Of a DNA stretch of 64,000 bases, positions 50,893-63,526 are shown piece after piece. How positions within the stretch are numbered: the stretch's first letter is position 1; every line of letters begins with the position of its first letter. Source of the stretch: Linyphia triangularis (Eukaryota > Arthropoda > Arachnida > Araneae > Linyphiidae); NCBI GenBank assembly GCA_963978545.1, contig OZ021732.1, forward strand, positions 22,793,688 through 22,857,687, given 5' to 3'. Position numbers and translations under genes: made by a program. Below the pieces are notes generated by a model. It made no database searches. It saw only the letters and a list, made by a program, of their open reading frames with translations, and was not told where the DNA came from.

Positions 50893-51875
50893 TGAATCCT
50901 TTTTAATTATTAAACAAATATTCCTTTATAGCCAGAGTGAATTTATAATCTTTATGTAGAAACTTTCTACCTTTATTACTGCGATATAATAGATTTATTT
51001 TTTAATATTTTTATTCAAATATATATGAAACAACTTAAGCACAATTTACTTACTGTTATGTTAAAAATAAACACCGACAGTTATTGCAATCTTTTAGCAC
51101 TAGCAGTTGACTATGTGTTTAAGATTGGAATCAATATAATACAAATTTTTTATTGAAACAATCATGGGTCACCTAAGAGGGTGGTGGACCAACTTTCCAG
51201 AGGGCGCCAAGCTCCTCTGACACCCATCAAAATATCCTAAAGTGGTATAAGCCACACTGTGATACCTTATAGGCAGTAGGTTAGACTTCTCTTCGTAGAC
51301 GAATACAAATGAAAAGAATTTATTGAAACCCATTGTATATAATTTGAAGGTAGATTGTAAATAAATATGCAAGTACCAAAGGGACCAAAATAAATGTCCC
51401 ACAACGATAATTAAAAAAACACCAAGACTAAATTCTACTGATGGAATATTATATTATGACCATCATTTTAAAAAGCAAGATGCCGACACATTTCAGATCT
51501 GCTTTCACATGTCTTATTAATGATAACTGCGCTACCGATTGAGTTTAAAAACATTACTCAGTGGTCATTACAAAACTTCTAAATGCTCATTAATTAATCG
51601 GGCCAAAGGACAAGTTTTATGTTTAGCTTAGAAAACAATATCTCGCAAGAGTTTAGTAAGAAGCATTGTCAACAGGTTATCGTAAACTTGAAATAGTCCC
51701 GAATATTTAAGAGTACGTATATTATTCTATTAATATTATTAAAAAAAACTTCAAATATAAGAATTACACTCCTTCCCTTCGGTACATTTAATAAATTCGT
51801 CCCAATCCTCTTCTTCATCATCAATAATCTAACTCATTTTCCCCCCTCGTACAGCAGTACCTAAAGTAGTCTCGG
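50893..51875. other. AT-rich DNA, no gene seen
   Basis: No supported gene. The minus frame at 51169-51402 has no family resemblance. Confidence 0.45.
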
Positions 51876-51877
51876 CC

Positions 51878-52060
51878 CATTTGATGGCTGGCTGCTGGGT
51901 TAGCAAGTTAGTCTCTCATGCCAAAGGTACTGGGTTCGAATCCTGAGTAAAAAATGGTTGAACGTTGTGGTTCGGATTCCACGTTAAGCTGTAGGTCACG
52001 TCCTGATTAGCAGTTATTGTGCATAAAAATAAGTCAGTGAGCATACAAAACAACCAACCC
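51878..52060 (+). repeat. tRNA-derived SINE
   Basis: A B-box-like GGTTCGAATCC at 51933-51943 lies about 45 bp after an A-box-like GGCTGCTGGGTTAGCA (51890-51905), giving RNA polymerase III promoter spacing. The 3' body ends in ACAAAACAACCAACCC. The ends do not pair as a tRNA acceptor stem, so it is a SINE rather than a tRNA gene. Confidence 0.6.
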
Positions 52061-53240
52061 AGAGTAGTTTTGAACATTATATCAATTCCTAATCTTTAGC
52101 CCTCAATCTATAAACGTGAGTAATTCTTCTCTTAGTTTATCCACTGAAGGAATAACTTCACAGATTCTGGATTCTGTCTAAAGCATTCAGTGATAGTGAT
52201 CCCTGCGCGGAAAGTCGTTAGGAATCAAATCATGAAATAACCAAGTAAAAGTCGTTAGTAAATTTATTGTCCATTGTTTGAATTATCTTGTCTAAAATAC
52301 GTAATAAAACACTGAAATGCGAGAGGTATTTTCAGAAGTTGAAGCAAAGTTTTCATGTCTTATATCCTCTTCTGGCATTTTTTTTAAAAATGTGTACTCT
52401 TTTCTATCCTAGTTCAGTTTTAATTGTGATCTTTAAAGAGAGCAATCAAATTCGTCTCTTCGTTCTAGAAGGTTTGACGTATTTTAACAATTATATTGCG
52501 GCATTCAAAGTAGTGCATAGAGGGAAAACATTTTAACTTTAATGAAAAGTATTCTATTAACTTCCAAGATTGAACATTGTATTAGGTTCTTTGTCGATAA
52601 GTATTCTGATAGAGCAGTTACTTTTTAGATGTAGAGAAATATCATGCCTATACCAAAATTGTTTCAAATTATAAAAAGTTGTTTAAAGAAAAATTATTTT
52701 TACCTATCTGGCAGAAAAAATGAGGGAAAATGTAAAAAACCAACCAGTCAATTCCCATTGTTTTTGTTCCCAAACTTAGAAATATTTGTACGAGTATTTT
52801 AATGTTTAGTTGTTTAATGTATTTTTATTAATATATAATGATGGGAGAGGGGGGGGGGGCTTTGGTCGAACCCTAAAAATCTTCACCCTGGAAAATGCAT
52901 CGATTCATCAGAAGCGCGTTTCATAACGCAACTCCTAACAATTTAACAAAAGGAACGTTTTTTTTTCTGTGTGCTCACTATAGACTTTGAAAAGGATATA
53001 AGGATGTTTTCTAAAATCCAGAGACGATCTTATTTAGATATATTTTCACCATTATTATTATTTTTTTTTTCCTTTACTTCAACTGTATTGACGTGTTTTT
53101 GTTATCTAATGATGCTGAGTGAAGCTTCAAGGGAGAGCGCTAAGGAGAATTGGACACCAAGTGGACAAGCCACATTCGGTTCCGGTACGGGGACCAAATT
53201 CTACGCATTTTTTGTACTTGCTTTCAAGGTCAGATTCTGA
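52061..53240. other. AT-rich DNA, no clear gene
   Basis: A G-run lies at 52847-52859. Frames at 52288-52536 and 52971-53240 (+) are hydrophobic and AT-driven, without recognised domains. Confidence 0.4.
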
Positions 53241-53450
53241 GAATTCTGCGATAGTGGCTTTGTCCTGCTCCTCTCCCCTCGCTTGGAAAGATTCTTGGAA
53301 TGGAAACACAAACCCACAGAGTACCTTGACAGAGCAACTATTATACTGCCGACGCTGACCAGATTGTTTGCAGGGGGATACAAGAGACTTCAAGAATTTT
53401 GCTTAGATTCATTTCCTCTGGGAATTTTGAAGGATAAAGACTGGCTATGT
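53241..53450 (+). CDS. Exon-like open block with donor site, unassigned
   Basis: From about 53241 the plus strand is open and reads on to …GYKRLQEFCLDSFPLGILKD… before a consensus donor, TGT|GTAAGT, at 53450/53451. A pyrimidine-rich tract (53256-53284) followed by GGAAAG suggests an acceptor near 53290. The G+C content is higher than in the flanks. The minus strand is also open across 53127-53393, with a plausible composition (…SESDLESKYKKCVEFG…), so the coding strand is not settled. I recognise no family. It could be a real internal exon, a retroelement scrap or a CpG-richer non-coding patch. Confidence 0.3.
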
Positions 53451-53454
53451 GTAA

Positions 53455-55010
53455 GTTTTACTAAATTTTCCAAAATGTCAATGAATGTTTTAAATGTTTT
53501 AATTTCTAACAAAAATTTAAAAGTTAGCGACTATTAATATGTGACCGAACTTTCCAGAAAGTTTTTGATACTTTGATGAGGGTTTTTTTTTTTTTTTTTT
53601 TTTTTTTAATTATTATTAAACCATGCAATTTGGAAAAAAATAAAAAAATCGTCAAAGTTTTAAGTATAATTTTTATTACAACGTAAAAAATTTTAAAAAT
53701 TAGTGTATGACTTTTCTACTAATTAGCAGAAATATTTTAAAAGAAATAACTTATAATTTGTGTTTTGGTTTTTGTAAATTGTATTTAATGTTCAAACTGA
53801 TAATGTATGGATAAAAAATCCGCTCCATGCATTCGTCAACGCAGAATGGCAGGAAGATAATTTGTAAATATTTGAACTTTTTACGGAATTTCTAATACGT
53901 AGGAGCGTTTTATCGTTTGCATCTAAAATTCTTATTTGGCATAAACAGTTTTTGACTTTAAAAATTCTCCATTGATACCTCAAGTTATATCATTTGGGTA
54001 ACTTACGTTATAGATTTTAATTTTTGAATATTTAACTAAAAAAATTATAATAACAATTATCTGTTTGGTTTTAATTAACATCATATGAAAGTAAACACAT
54101 TTCTGGAAACTTACATACTACATGAAGCAATCCATTTTAAAATAAACGAAATAAAAAAAAAATTATCATTGAAAAACTTGTTTAAACAATTTTTACTATT
54201 ATTTAAGTTAATATAATAATTTACAAATCCTTTGTACAACTATTGACAAAACAATAAATTATTTTTCCCACTTTAAAAATCACACCATCCACTTTCAACA
54301 AAACAGAACGAACTCGACTATAATTCAAGAGTCAACTTTTAGAAATTAACATATTAAAAAAAGGAACTACTAGAAAGGAACTTTAAATCTTTTTATACCC
54401 AAAATTCTATAAAAAATATTTGATTCAAATTTTCATTTTTACAAGTTTTTCCTTCTTTGCATGGAATGACCCTTCTTGATGATAATAATTGTGTTTTTTA
54501 TTGCCAAATATTTTTTTCTAGAATTTTAAAGATTAATTTTTAAAGTTTTATGTTGGTTTACACTTTTCTCTCACTGTCATCTGGCTGATAGACTTAGCCT
54601 CGCCTTTTAATTTTTATATTGCTCCCTGGTTTTTCTCTTCTGCTCCAGTTGTTCCTATGACAATTTAGCTCTGTATTATATAGTTCTTGTGATTGCTGTT
54701 GTTGATAAATTTGATAGAAAACTGTTTTTTTTTTCCCCCTCTAAAATATTTTGTCTTAAAACCCAAGATTAAAAAAAAAACTAACTATTTTACAAAATTA
54801 TTAAAATGTAAGCCATGTGTTGGTTTCTATTAGTATTTTCCTTAATTTCTTATATAGAAACACTTGGGGCATGTTTTGATCTGTTTCATGATTTTGACCC
54901 TAAAGATTTTTTAGTAGGGTTGTAGGAGTATATTCCGAGAGTTTTTTGGATATTTCACTGATAAATTTGTAAAATACCACTGATCTATGCTAACCTCTTG
55001 TCTTCCTGTC
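53455..55010. other. AT-rich DNA, possible intron
   Basis: Only a T-run at 53583-53607 and unstructured AT-rich sequence are seen. Confidence 0.4.
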
Positions 55011-55019
55011 TGTATTTTG

Positions 55020-55195
55020 CCGACCAAACGGTATATTGGTTAGCGTGCTAGCTTCTAGACCGCGAGGTTGCGGGTTTGAGTTCCGTGTTGGGCATGGGTG
55101 TTTGTAAATGTATGTTGGCTTGTCTAATGACGAATGTTTCGGCGCATTATAGCCCTTGTGTAGCTGACGGCGCCAGATAATCTGAAAACAACCAA
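55020..55195 (+). repeat. tRNA-derived SINE
   Basis: The A-box-like TGGTTAGCGTGC is at about 55037-55048. The B-box-like GGGTTTGAGTTCC is at 55072-55084. The region resembles a tRNA head, followed by a body with GGCTTGTCTAATGACGAATG and GGCGCCAGATAATCTGAAAA and ending ACAACCAA. The same body occurs inverted at 32.30-32.38 kb, which shows it is dispersed. The ACAACCAA tail is shared with the SINE at 51.88 kb although the heads differ. Confidence 0.7.
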
Positions 55196-55199
55196 TCTG

Positions 55200-55815
55200 T
55201 CTGTATTTTCATTAGATATTAACAGGGATGATAGTTTTCCTCCTTTTGGAGGATTTAATCCTGTTTGATTTTTATGTAGCATTTTCCTTCTCTATATCCC
55301 TGTTTTGAAGATATGCATTTTTCTGATCTGAACCAGTTTTTCCTGCAAAAAGTATACTGTTCCTCATGTCTAAACAAAAGATTTTCCCTCTTAGCTCCCC
55401 TTTCCTCACAGATTACTTTACTAACTCCTAATATTTGAAATGCAATTATTATATAGTATGAGAAATTTCATTGTATCTTTAAATTTATTGAATCATACTT
55501 CCTGCATACTTTTATTGTTGAATTTTTGTGTATTCCTTCCTTCGAGCTTTTTTAACGAATTTTTGGATTTCCTCCTTTTTGCTCTCTGATCACTCCCATC
55601 CCTGTATCAAACACATTTTAAAGAAAAGTTTGCATGAATAAAATTTAAAATAAAATCATTGTAATTATTTTCAGTGTATAATTTTAAGTTGCTGGAAAAT
55701 TTCATTGCTATTTTCTCACTTAATTTTAAACTTGTATTAAAAATGCTGATGTTGAGTGCAGGGTTGGCATGGCTTAAACCAATTGGTTTTAACAAAAATG
55801 TTTTGCCTTTTTTCT

Positions 55816-55850
<35 letters not shown>

Positions 55851-56484
55851 AATTTTTTTTTTTAAAAGAATAATTTTAAATTGTATTTTTATTTATTTAT
55901 TCACAATTCGATTTTTCAAATTATTTGATGTTGTAAATAACTTCTACTTTTAACCAAAAGTTTCCACTCCAAAGACTAGCTATTGAACAATGGTTCTAAA
56001 TCTTAAGAATATTTTGAATAATTTATCACCATTGCTGATTTTAATTATTTTATTGCATAATTTTAATCCAAGAGCAATATAAACAATCACCATTGTATTA
56101 TTCTGTATACATTGAATTTAAAAAATAGTAACTCTCAATAAAATATTAAAATTATGATTTGAATGTTGACATAAGTAGCGACATTTGTTTATTTACTTAG
56201 TTAATTTATAATTACTTAAAAATAACTTTAATAATTACTTAGTAATTATTTAGTAACTTTATTAATAACTTTAATAATTACTTAGTTATTTACTTAAGTA
56301 AATTGGTCAAAAACACTTGAAAAAAAAAAGTTGACTTAAATCAATAGATTTCCTAAATTTTATGACAGTAACAATAATTTAAATCTATCTAAAAATATAA
56401 ACTGGAGAAAGGTATGAAATGAATTGGGGAAATATTGAATATTGTATTTTATCATCATCCTTGTTTTTTTTTTGTTTTTTTTTA
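55200..56484. other. AT-rich DNA, no gene seen
   Basis: A long A-run lies at 55819-55849. At 56185-56300 a degenerate AT-rich tandem repeat (TAATTACTTAGTAATTA words) is visible. Nothing else is supported. Confidence 0.45.
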
Positions 56485-56485
56485 G

Positions 56486-56592
56486 GTGCAGGTGCTCAAA
56501 TCATTTGGGGGTGAATAGTGGATGATTAGGCCTCGAAGTATTCCTTTCAAGGCCGTAGGTCAAAGCCTTCATTCAACCACTTACTATTTGAA
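56486..56592 (+). other. Exon-like piece flanked by splice consensus (copy 1)
   Basis: A T-rich tract and TTTAG|GTGCAG precede it and AA|GTGAGTATT follows. All three frames contain stops in copy 1, so if transcribed it would be non-coding or a pseudo-exon. Its counterpart at 58160-58281 has an equivalent acceptor and donor. Confidence 0.35.
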
Positions 56593-57040
56593 GTGAGTAT
56601 TATCTTTCTCTCTAATAGAATAATTTCTATAAGTGAAAATGTTTTTTTCCATTATTTTTATTTGATTCCTGTTAAAGAAATTCAAGGATTTGTTGCATAC
56701 AAAAAATATATATTTTCATTCATGAAACTATCAAATGATACAGTATTGTTATGATATAGATAATTGGCATTTGTGAAAATACTTACAATTGAGTAGTTGA
56801 AACAGGTAATAGTGATATAGCACAACTAATTTAAAAAGCTGTTTATTATCTTCCTTCTGGAAGCTATTGTTATTGTTTATTATGAAAACTTGTTTCACAA
56901 GCCCAAACATTCAGATAATATCTGAGAGTATGTTTTCTGCTGGGGTACAGTTTTGGGTACCATAACATCTTGGTTCAAAACATTTTGGAGTATTCTAGTA
57001 AATTTTGGTATTTCATTTCCCAATGTTCTTTTACTTGCAG

Positions 57041-57146
57041 GTAGTATGAGAAAAGGATTCCCCGATTCCCTGGATTAAGATATAAGATGAACGAATTGAA
57101 GATTATCTGAGATATGCAAGTCAAAGAGAAAAAGAGAGAAGAAAAG
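57041..57146 (+). other. Exon-like piece, splice signals but interrupted frames
   Basis: It is bounded by TTCTTTTACTTGCAG|GTAG and AAAAG|GTAAAT, good acceptor and donor matches. The 3' half can be read DERIEDYLRYASQREKERRK, a charged helical composition that looks protein-like. All three frames over the full piece have a stop, so either the acceptor is further in, it is untranslated, or it is a pseudo-exon. It is absent from the duplicated copy. Confidence 0.3.
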
Positions 57147-57681
57147 GTAAATTTTAAGTATATAAGGAATATTGTATTTATCTATGCTTCTATTGGTATA
57201 AATATCTTATAGAATTAACCTTTCACAAGAAGTGAATGCCTTTCTTGAAATAGTGAACTGTAGGATGGTATGTACATAAGTTCTTTATAAGGTTAGTTCT
57301 AAAAGATTCCTGCCAATAATTCATATTAAAATTATAGTAAATCAGGGGTTTGGAAGGAAAAGGGCTCAACAGAATTAAACTTGTTCAATTCTCTCTGTGT
57401 AAAGGTTACTAGGAACAGGACAAGGGGGAAAATGTCAATTCTTTTCTTGTGGACTTAAATGATCCTTTCTACTGTTATAATCACTTTGGTTATTTATTCT
57501 TACTGCAATTTTTAATGACCTGATGTATTTTTATTTCATAAGAAGAAAAGAAATGGAATTTTTTTTTATAGGAACCTTTTTCAAAATCCCTTTTATAATA
57601 AAATATTTGTTTTGCTTACAATTTTTCTGTTACTTACCCAATTTTATTTTTTCTCACACTGTATTCTTTGCGTTGTTGCAG

Positions 57682-57786
57682 ACAAACAGATTCCAGTTGT
57701 GGAAGGAGCATTTCCAGAAACAATATGAGATTCTACATGAATCTTTTTATAAATATTTACTTATCTTGCTTAATTTTTTACTTTAG
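57682..57786 (+). other. Exon-like piece after a strong acceptor (copy 1)
   Basis: TTTGCGTTGTTGCAG|ACAAAC is a strong acceptor. The following frame reads TNRFQLWKEHFQKQYEILHE then SFYKYL before becoming AT-driven and ending at a stop near 57784. The equivalent acceptor in copy 2 (GGCGTTATTGCAG, exon from 58938) is kept, but the following sequence has decayed. It could be a terminal exon or a pseudo-exon. Confidence 0.3.
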
Positions 57787-58159
57787 TATTTTAAATTCGC
57801 AAAGGGAGTTCAACGAAATTCTATTTATGAAGTTTCTTCCAGTTTTTCGCATATCAATGTAGTATACTTTTAAAAATTCAAATTTTATCCTTAATAGTTG
57901 GCAAATAATACTTTTTTCCTGATTTTGATTGCTTAAAGAAATTAACATGTACATAAATTACAATTTATTGGTGCTCTACATGATGTCTAAGTAGTAAATT
58001 TGTAATTAAAAAAAAAAATCAGCTGAAAAAGTTGGAATTTTCTTTGAGTGGTAACCTGGATAATTTACTGTATCTTGTAACTTATTTTCCTTTTTTAGAG
58101 TGTCTTCCTGTAATCCAGATAATTATTATTTTAATCCTGATAATTAGTTTTATTTTTAG

Positions 58160-59430
58160 GGTTCAATCATGCAAGTTAGTTTCAAAGAAATTAATAGTGG
58201 ATGGGCCTCCCAATTCCTCATTTCAAGGCCGAAGGTCAAAGCCTTTATTTAACCACTTTTTAGTGAATGAGACAATTCAATGTAAGTATAATAGTAATTT
58301 CCATAAGTGAATACGCTTGTTTCAATCATATTTATTTGATTCTCGTTAAAGAAATTCAAGGATTTGTTGCATAGAAAAGTATATATTTTCATTCATGAAA
58401 CTAATGAATAAGTGCTGTCTTAAAACAGTATTGTTAGGATCTATATAATTGGCATTTGTGAAAGTACTTACTATTGAGTAGTTGAAACAGGTCATAGTGC
58501 TATAACACGACAACTTAAAATAGTTGGTAATTTCTTCCTTCTGGGGTACAATTATTTATTATGAACCAGTTTCATGAGCCCAAACATTCAAAAAGTGCCC
58601 AACAGAATTAAACTTGTTCAATTCTCTCTGTGTAAAGGTTAAATTCTCTCTGTGTAAAGGTTAAAAGGAAAATAAATAGGACAAAATCTTCATTCTTTTG
58701 TTGTGAACTTGAACGGTCTTTTCTGCTGTTATAATCACTTTGGTTAATCTTATTACAATTTTTAATGGCCCGATATATTTAGTATTTTTTTTTATCTTTA
58801 AAAAAAATGGAATTCTTGCTAAGGGAATCTTTCTCAAAATAGGTTCCCTTTTCTGATAAAATATTGGTTTTGCTTACAATTTTTCTATTATTTACCTAAG
58901 TTTATTTTTTCTCACAGTGTTCCTGGCGTTATTGCAGACAACCAGATTTCAGTGGAATGAGCATTAATATGAGAATCTACATCAATCTTTTTTTTTTTTC
59001 ATTTCTTCCTTTTTTCTTTTTTTTTTAAAAATATTTACTTATCTTGCTTAATTTTTTACTTTGTAGTATTTTAAATTCACAAAGGGACCTTGAAGTTGAA
59101 CGAAATTTTATTCATGTTCTTCCAGTTTTTTGCATATCATAGTAGTATACTTGTAACAATTTTTATTTTATGCTTAATAATTGGCAAATAATACATTTTC
59201 CTGATTTTCCTAATAATGTGATATTTACATAAATATCACTTTAGTGGTGTTGTACATGATATCTAAGTAGTAAATCTGTACTTTAAAAAAAAATGAAATT
59301 GCTGAGAGTTGGTCTTTCCTTTAGTTTTAGTGGTAACCTGCATAATTTACTTGTATCATGTTACTTATTTTCCTTTTTTAGTGTTTTCATGTTAATCCAG
59401 AGAATTATTTTTTTTCAGAGGATTTTTAAT
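58160..59430 (+). repeat. Tandem duplication, copy 2
   Basis: Diverged second copy of 56486-58150 with an internal deletion of about 450 bp. It begins with the exon-like piece 58160-58281 (acceptor TTTTTAG|GGTTC, donor CAAT|GTAAGT), which is open in one frame (…SSFQGRRSKPLFNHFLVNE…). A 23-bp direct duplication (AATTCTCTCTGTGTAAAGGTT) lies at about 58619-58664. Confidence 0.75.
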
Positions 59431-59552
59431 TTTATTCAAATCCAGGGAATTATTTTATTTACATAGTTGTTATTTTAATTCGGAGAATTATTTTTATTTT
59501 AATTCAGAGAATTATTTTCATTTTAATTCAGAGAATTATTTTCATTTTAAGG
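59396..59552. repeat. Short tandem repeat, about 24-bp unit
   Basis: Variants of TTTTAATTCAGAGAATTATT recur at least five times, the last three nearly identical. It sits at the right end of the duplicated block and may have expanded from the single CCAGATAATTATTATTTTAA word found at the end of copy 1 (58118). Confidence 0.75.
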
Positions 59553-60174
59553 GTGGGGTGTGAATTATCACCTAAAGTTTTATTTTTATTATTGATTTAT
59601 TTACTTTAACGTTAAAAAAAATGAAAACTAACACATATTGTTTAATTAGAATGGAAATTTATAAAATTGATATTTTACAACATGTGCTTTAAAAATTTCT
59701 GATTTCTCCAATAATTAGAAAAAACCTAAACATTTCGAAAAACCTAATATCAAGAAAAGAAAAACAAAGGGAAAATAGATTTAAAAGTTTCTTTCTCGAC
59801 AACATCATCCTGTCATTCAGCATGAAATGTCAAATGATTCATTAAAAAACGTATATACACTTTTAAAATTTTGCAAGCATAGATATTACTGTGTCCCCAT
59901 AACTTCACGAATTTCTATTTTAATCCAGATATTTTTTACTTTTAAGTGGCAAGTGGTCTTTATCTCTCATTTCATTCTTGTCTTTTTTTAGTGTACCTGC
60001 TGTTGATGGTTAAAAGGAAGTGTCCAGCTACATCATTCATGATCTTCAATTGTCAATTTGCCTAATGCGAGTTTTCCGAGTTTTCATTCTACAAATGTGG
60101 GACAATTTCTTGTAAATCCTCCCGGATTAAATTTTTTTATAAATATAAATTTTTTAAATAAATATAAAAATAAA
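59553..60174. other. AT-rich DNA, no gene seen
   Basis: No supported feature beyond weak similarity of 59940-60000 (TGGCAAGTGGTCTT…CTTTTTTTAGTGT) to the end of the duplicated block. Confidence 0.4.
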
Positions 60175-60900
<726 letters not shown>

Positions 60901-60925
60901 AGTCGTGGGTCGCATACTAATTACA

Positions 60926-63185
60926 ATGTGATATCGCAGTGATGTGGGTTTCATTAAGCAATATAAGAATCCATTAAATAATATACTTCATTAAGTAAGT
61001 CACAAAGCAATATTGGCGGGACAAGAATTTCATTTCATAAATCACAGGTGTCGCCAAAATCACTAAGATCACATTTAGGTCACAAAGCGATATCGCAGTG
61101 ACAAAGCTTTCGTTGCGAAGATCGCATAAATCACACGGATGTCGCCAAAATCACTAAGATCACATTTAGGTCACAAAGCGATATCGCAGTGACAAAGCTT
61201 TCGTTGCGAAGATCGCATAAATCACAGGGATGTCGCCAAAATCACTAAGATCACATTTAGGTCACAAAGCGATATCGCAGCGACAAAGCTTTCGTTGCGA
61301 AAATCGCATAAATCACATGGATGTCGCCAAAATCAGTAAGATCACATTTAGGTCACAAAGCGATATCGCAGTGACAAAGCTTTAGTTGCGAAGATCGCAT
61401 AAATCACACGGATGTCGCCAAAATCACTAAGATCACATTTAGGTCACAAAGCGATATCGCAGCGACAAAGCTTTCGCTGCGAAAATCGCATAAATCACAT
61501 GGATGTCGCCAAAATCACTAAGATCACATTTAGGTCACAAAGCGATATCGCAGTGACAAAGCTTTAGTTGCGAAGATCGCATAAATCACACGGATGTCGC
61601 CAAAATCACTAAGATCACATTTAGGTCACAAAGCGATATCGCAGCGACAAAGCTTTCGTTGCGAAAATCGCATAAATCACATGGATGTCGCCAAAATCAC
61701 TAAGATCACATTTAGGTCACAAAGCGATATCGCAGTGACAAAGCTTTCGTCGCGAAAATCGCATAAATCACACGGATGTCGCCAAAATCCCTAAGATCAC
61801 ATTTAGGTCACAAAGCGATATCGCAGTGACAAAGCTTTCGTTGCGAAGATCGCATAAATCACACGCATGTCGCCAAAATCACTAAGATCACATTTAGGTC
61901 ACAAAGCGATATCGCAGTAACAATGCTTTCGTTGCGAAGATCGCATAAATCACAGGGATGTCGCCAAAATCACTAAGATCACATTTAGGTCACAAAGCGA
62001 TATCGCAGTGACAAAGCTTTCGTTGCGAAGATCGCATAAATCACAGGGATGTCGCCAAAATCACTAAGATCACATTTAGGTCACAAAGCGATATCGCAGT
62101 GACAAAGCTTTCGTTGCGAAGATCGCATAAATCACACGGATGTCGCCAAAATCCCTAAGATCACATTTAGGTCACAAAGCGATATCGCAGTGACAAAGCT
62201 TTCGTTGCGAAGATCGCATAAATCACAGGGATGTCGCCAAAATCACTAAGATCACATTTAGGTCACAAAGCGATATCGCAGTGACAAAGCTTTCGTTGCG
62301 AAGATCGCATAAATCACAGGGATGTCGCCAAAATCACTAAGATCACATTTAGGTCACAAAGCGATATCGCAGTGACAAAGCTTTCGTTGCGAAGATCGCA
62401 TAAATCACAAGGATGTCGCCAAAATCACTAAGATCACATACAGATCACAATGTGACATCGCAGCGACAAAGCTTTCGTTGCGAAAATCGCATAAATCACA
62501 CGGATGTCGCCAAAATCCCTGAGATCACATTTAGGTCACAAAGCGATATCGCAGTGACAAAGCTTTCGTTGCGAAGATCACATAAATCACACGGATGTCG
62601 CCAAAATCACCAAGATCACATTTAGGTCACAAAGCGATATCGCAGTGACAAAGCTTTCGTTGCGAAGATCGCATAAATCACACGGATGTCGCCAAAATCA
62701 CTAAGATCACATTTAGGTCACAAAGCGATATCGCAGTGACAAAGCTTTCGTTGCGAAGATCGCATAAATCACACGGATGTCGCCAAAATCACTAAGATCA
62801 CATTTAGGTCACAAAGCGATATCGCAGCGACAAAGCTTTCGTTGCGAAGATCGCATAAATCACACGGATGTCGCCAAAATCACTAAGATCACATACAGAT
62901 CACAAAGTGATATCGCAGCGATATGGCTTTCGTTGCGAAAATCGCATAAATCACATAGATGTCGCCAAAATCACTAAGATCACATACAGATCACAATGCG
63001 ATATCGCAAACATCGCAAATTCGTCCCCAATGTCACAATGTGACGAAAAGCGATATCGCAGCGATATCACAAAGTTACGTCGCAAAACCCCCTCTAAAAC
63101 GGACATTGGACGACTATGTGACCCCTGTGTGATATCGCCGTGACATCGCGTGATCTCTATGCGATATCGCTTTTCGTCACATACT
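60926..63185 (-). repeat. 91-bp satellite array 2, inverted relative to array 1
   Basis: The marker CGTTGCGAA lies at 61111 and, in perfect 91-bp register, at 62931: 20 periods of 91 = 1820 bp without a net insertion or deletion. The monomer is the reverse complement of array 1 (ATCGCATAAATCACACGGAT, GTCGCCAAAATCACTAAGAT, CACATTTAGGTCACAAAGCG, ATATCGCAGTGACAAAGC). Most monomers have TTTAGGTCACAAAGC where array 1 has the equivalent of TACAGATCACAATGTG, and the last units at the right revert to the array-1 type. 60926-61020 and 63000-63185 are degenerate edges. Confidence 0.96.
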
Positions 63186-63526
63186 CGTCACATGGTTATT
63201 AGGGTATTTATTGTTTTCATATTTTCCTTCATTTATATGAAAATGGAGAGATTGGATATATTTTTGGCAATGATTTTTACATGGAACAAGGGGGGGGGGG
63301 GGGATGCCGAAACGGCGAAATTGGTGATGATATTCAATAGACATTGCATTGTCCTTTCTTACGCGAGAAACAGAAAAATATTAATCGTTGATGGGCGAAG
63401 CTCAAGGGCAGAGAGCTCTGAGTTAAAGGCATTCGTTTTTCAACTTTTTTATGCTTTCATCACTTTTCTACGGGAATTTCAGAGGTGTGGGGACGGTTAA
63501 AACACTACAAAGGCGTTGTTGAGGAA
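63186..63526 (+). mobile_element. Copy E of the dispersed element, joined to satellite
   Basis: Immediately after CACATGGTTATTAGGGTA the sequence continues TTTTCATATTTTCCTTCATT and then the family's body (TTTGGCAATGATTTTTACATGG, GATGGGCGAAGCTCAAGGGCA, GGGAATTTCAGAGGTGTGGGGA). The left terminus is replaced by the satellite, and the right part is cut off by the palindromic MITE. A G13-14 run (63290-63303) interrupts it. Confidence 0.65.

Larger units (their letters stand above)
56486..58150 (+). repeat. Tandem duplication, copy 1 (with exon-like pieces)
   Basis: This is homologous in order to 58160-59430. Matching blocks include AAGGCCGTAGGTCAAAGCCT, GAAATTCAAGGATTTGTTGC, AGTAGTTGAAACAGGT, CTTGTTCAATTCTCTCTGTG, TTTTGCTTACAATTTTTCT and CTTATCTTGCTTAATTTTTT. 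Copy 1 contains about 450 bp (56.92-57.37 kb) that copy 2 lacks. Exon-like pieces with splice signals occur at 56486-56592, 57041-57146 and from 57682. Confidence 0.8.

Noticed and set aside
51878..51955. A functional tRNA gene at 51.9 kb or 55.0 kb
   Set aside because: A and B boxes are present, but acceptor and anticodon stems do not pair properly and SINE bodies follow.
61594..63143. Several frames beginning MSPKSLRSH in the satellite array
   Set aside because: The same frame recurs with the 91-bp repeat (and 42.6-42.8 kb similarly). 91 is not a multiple of three, so no continuous protein can exist.
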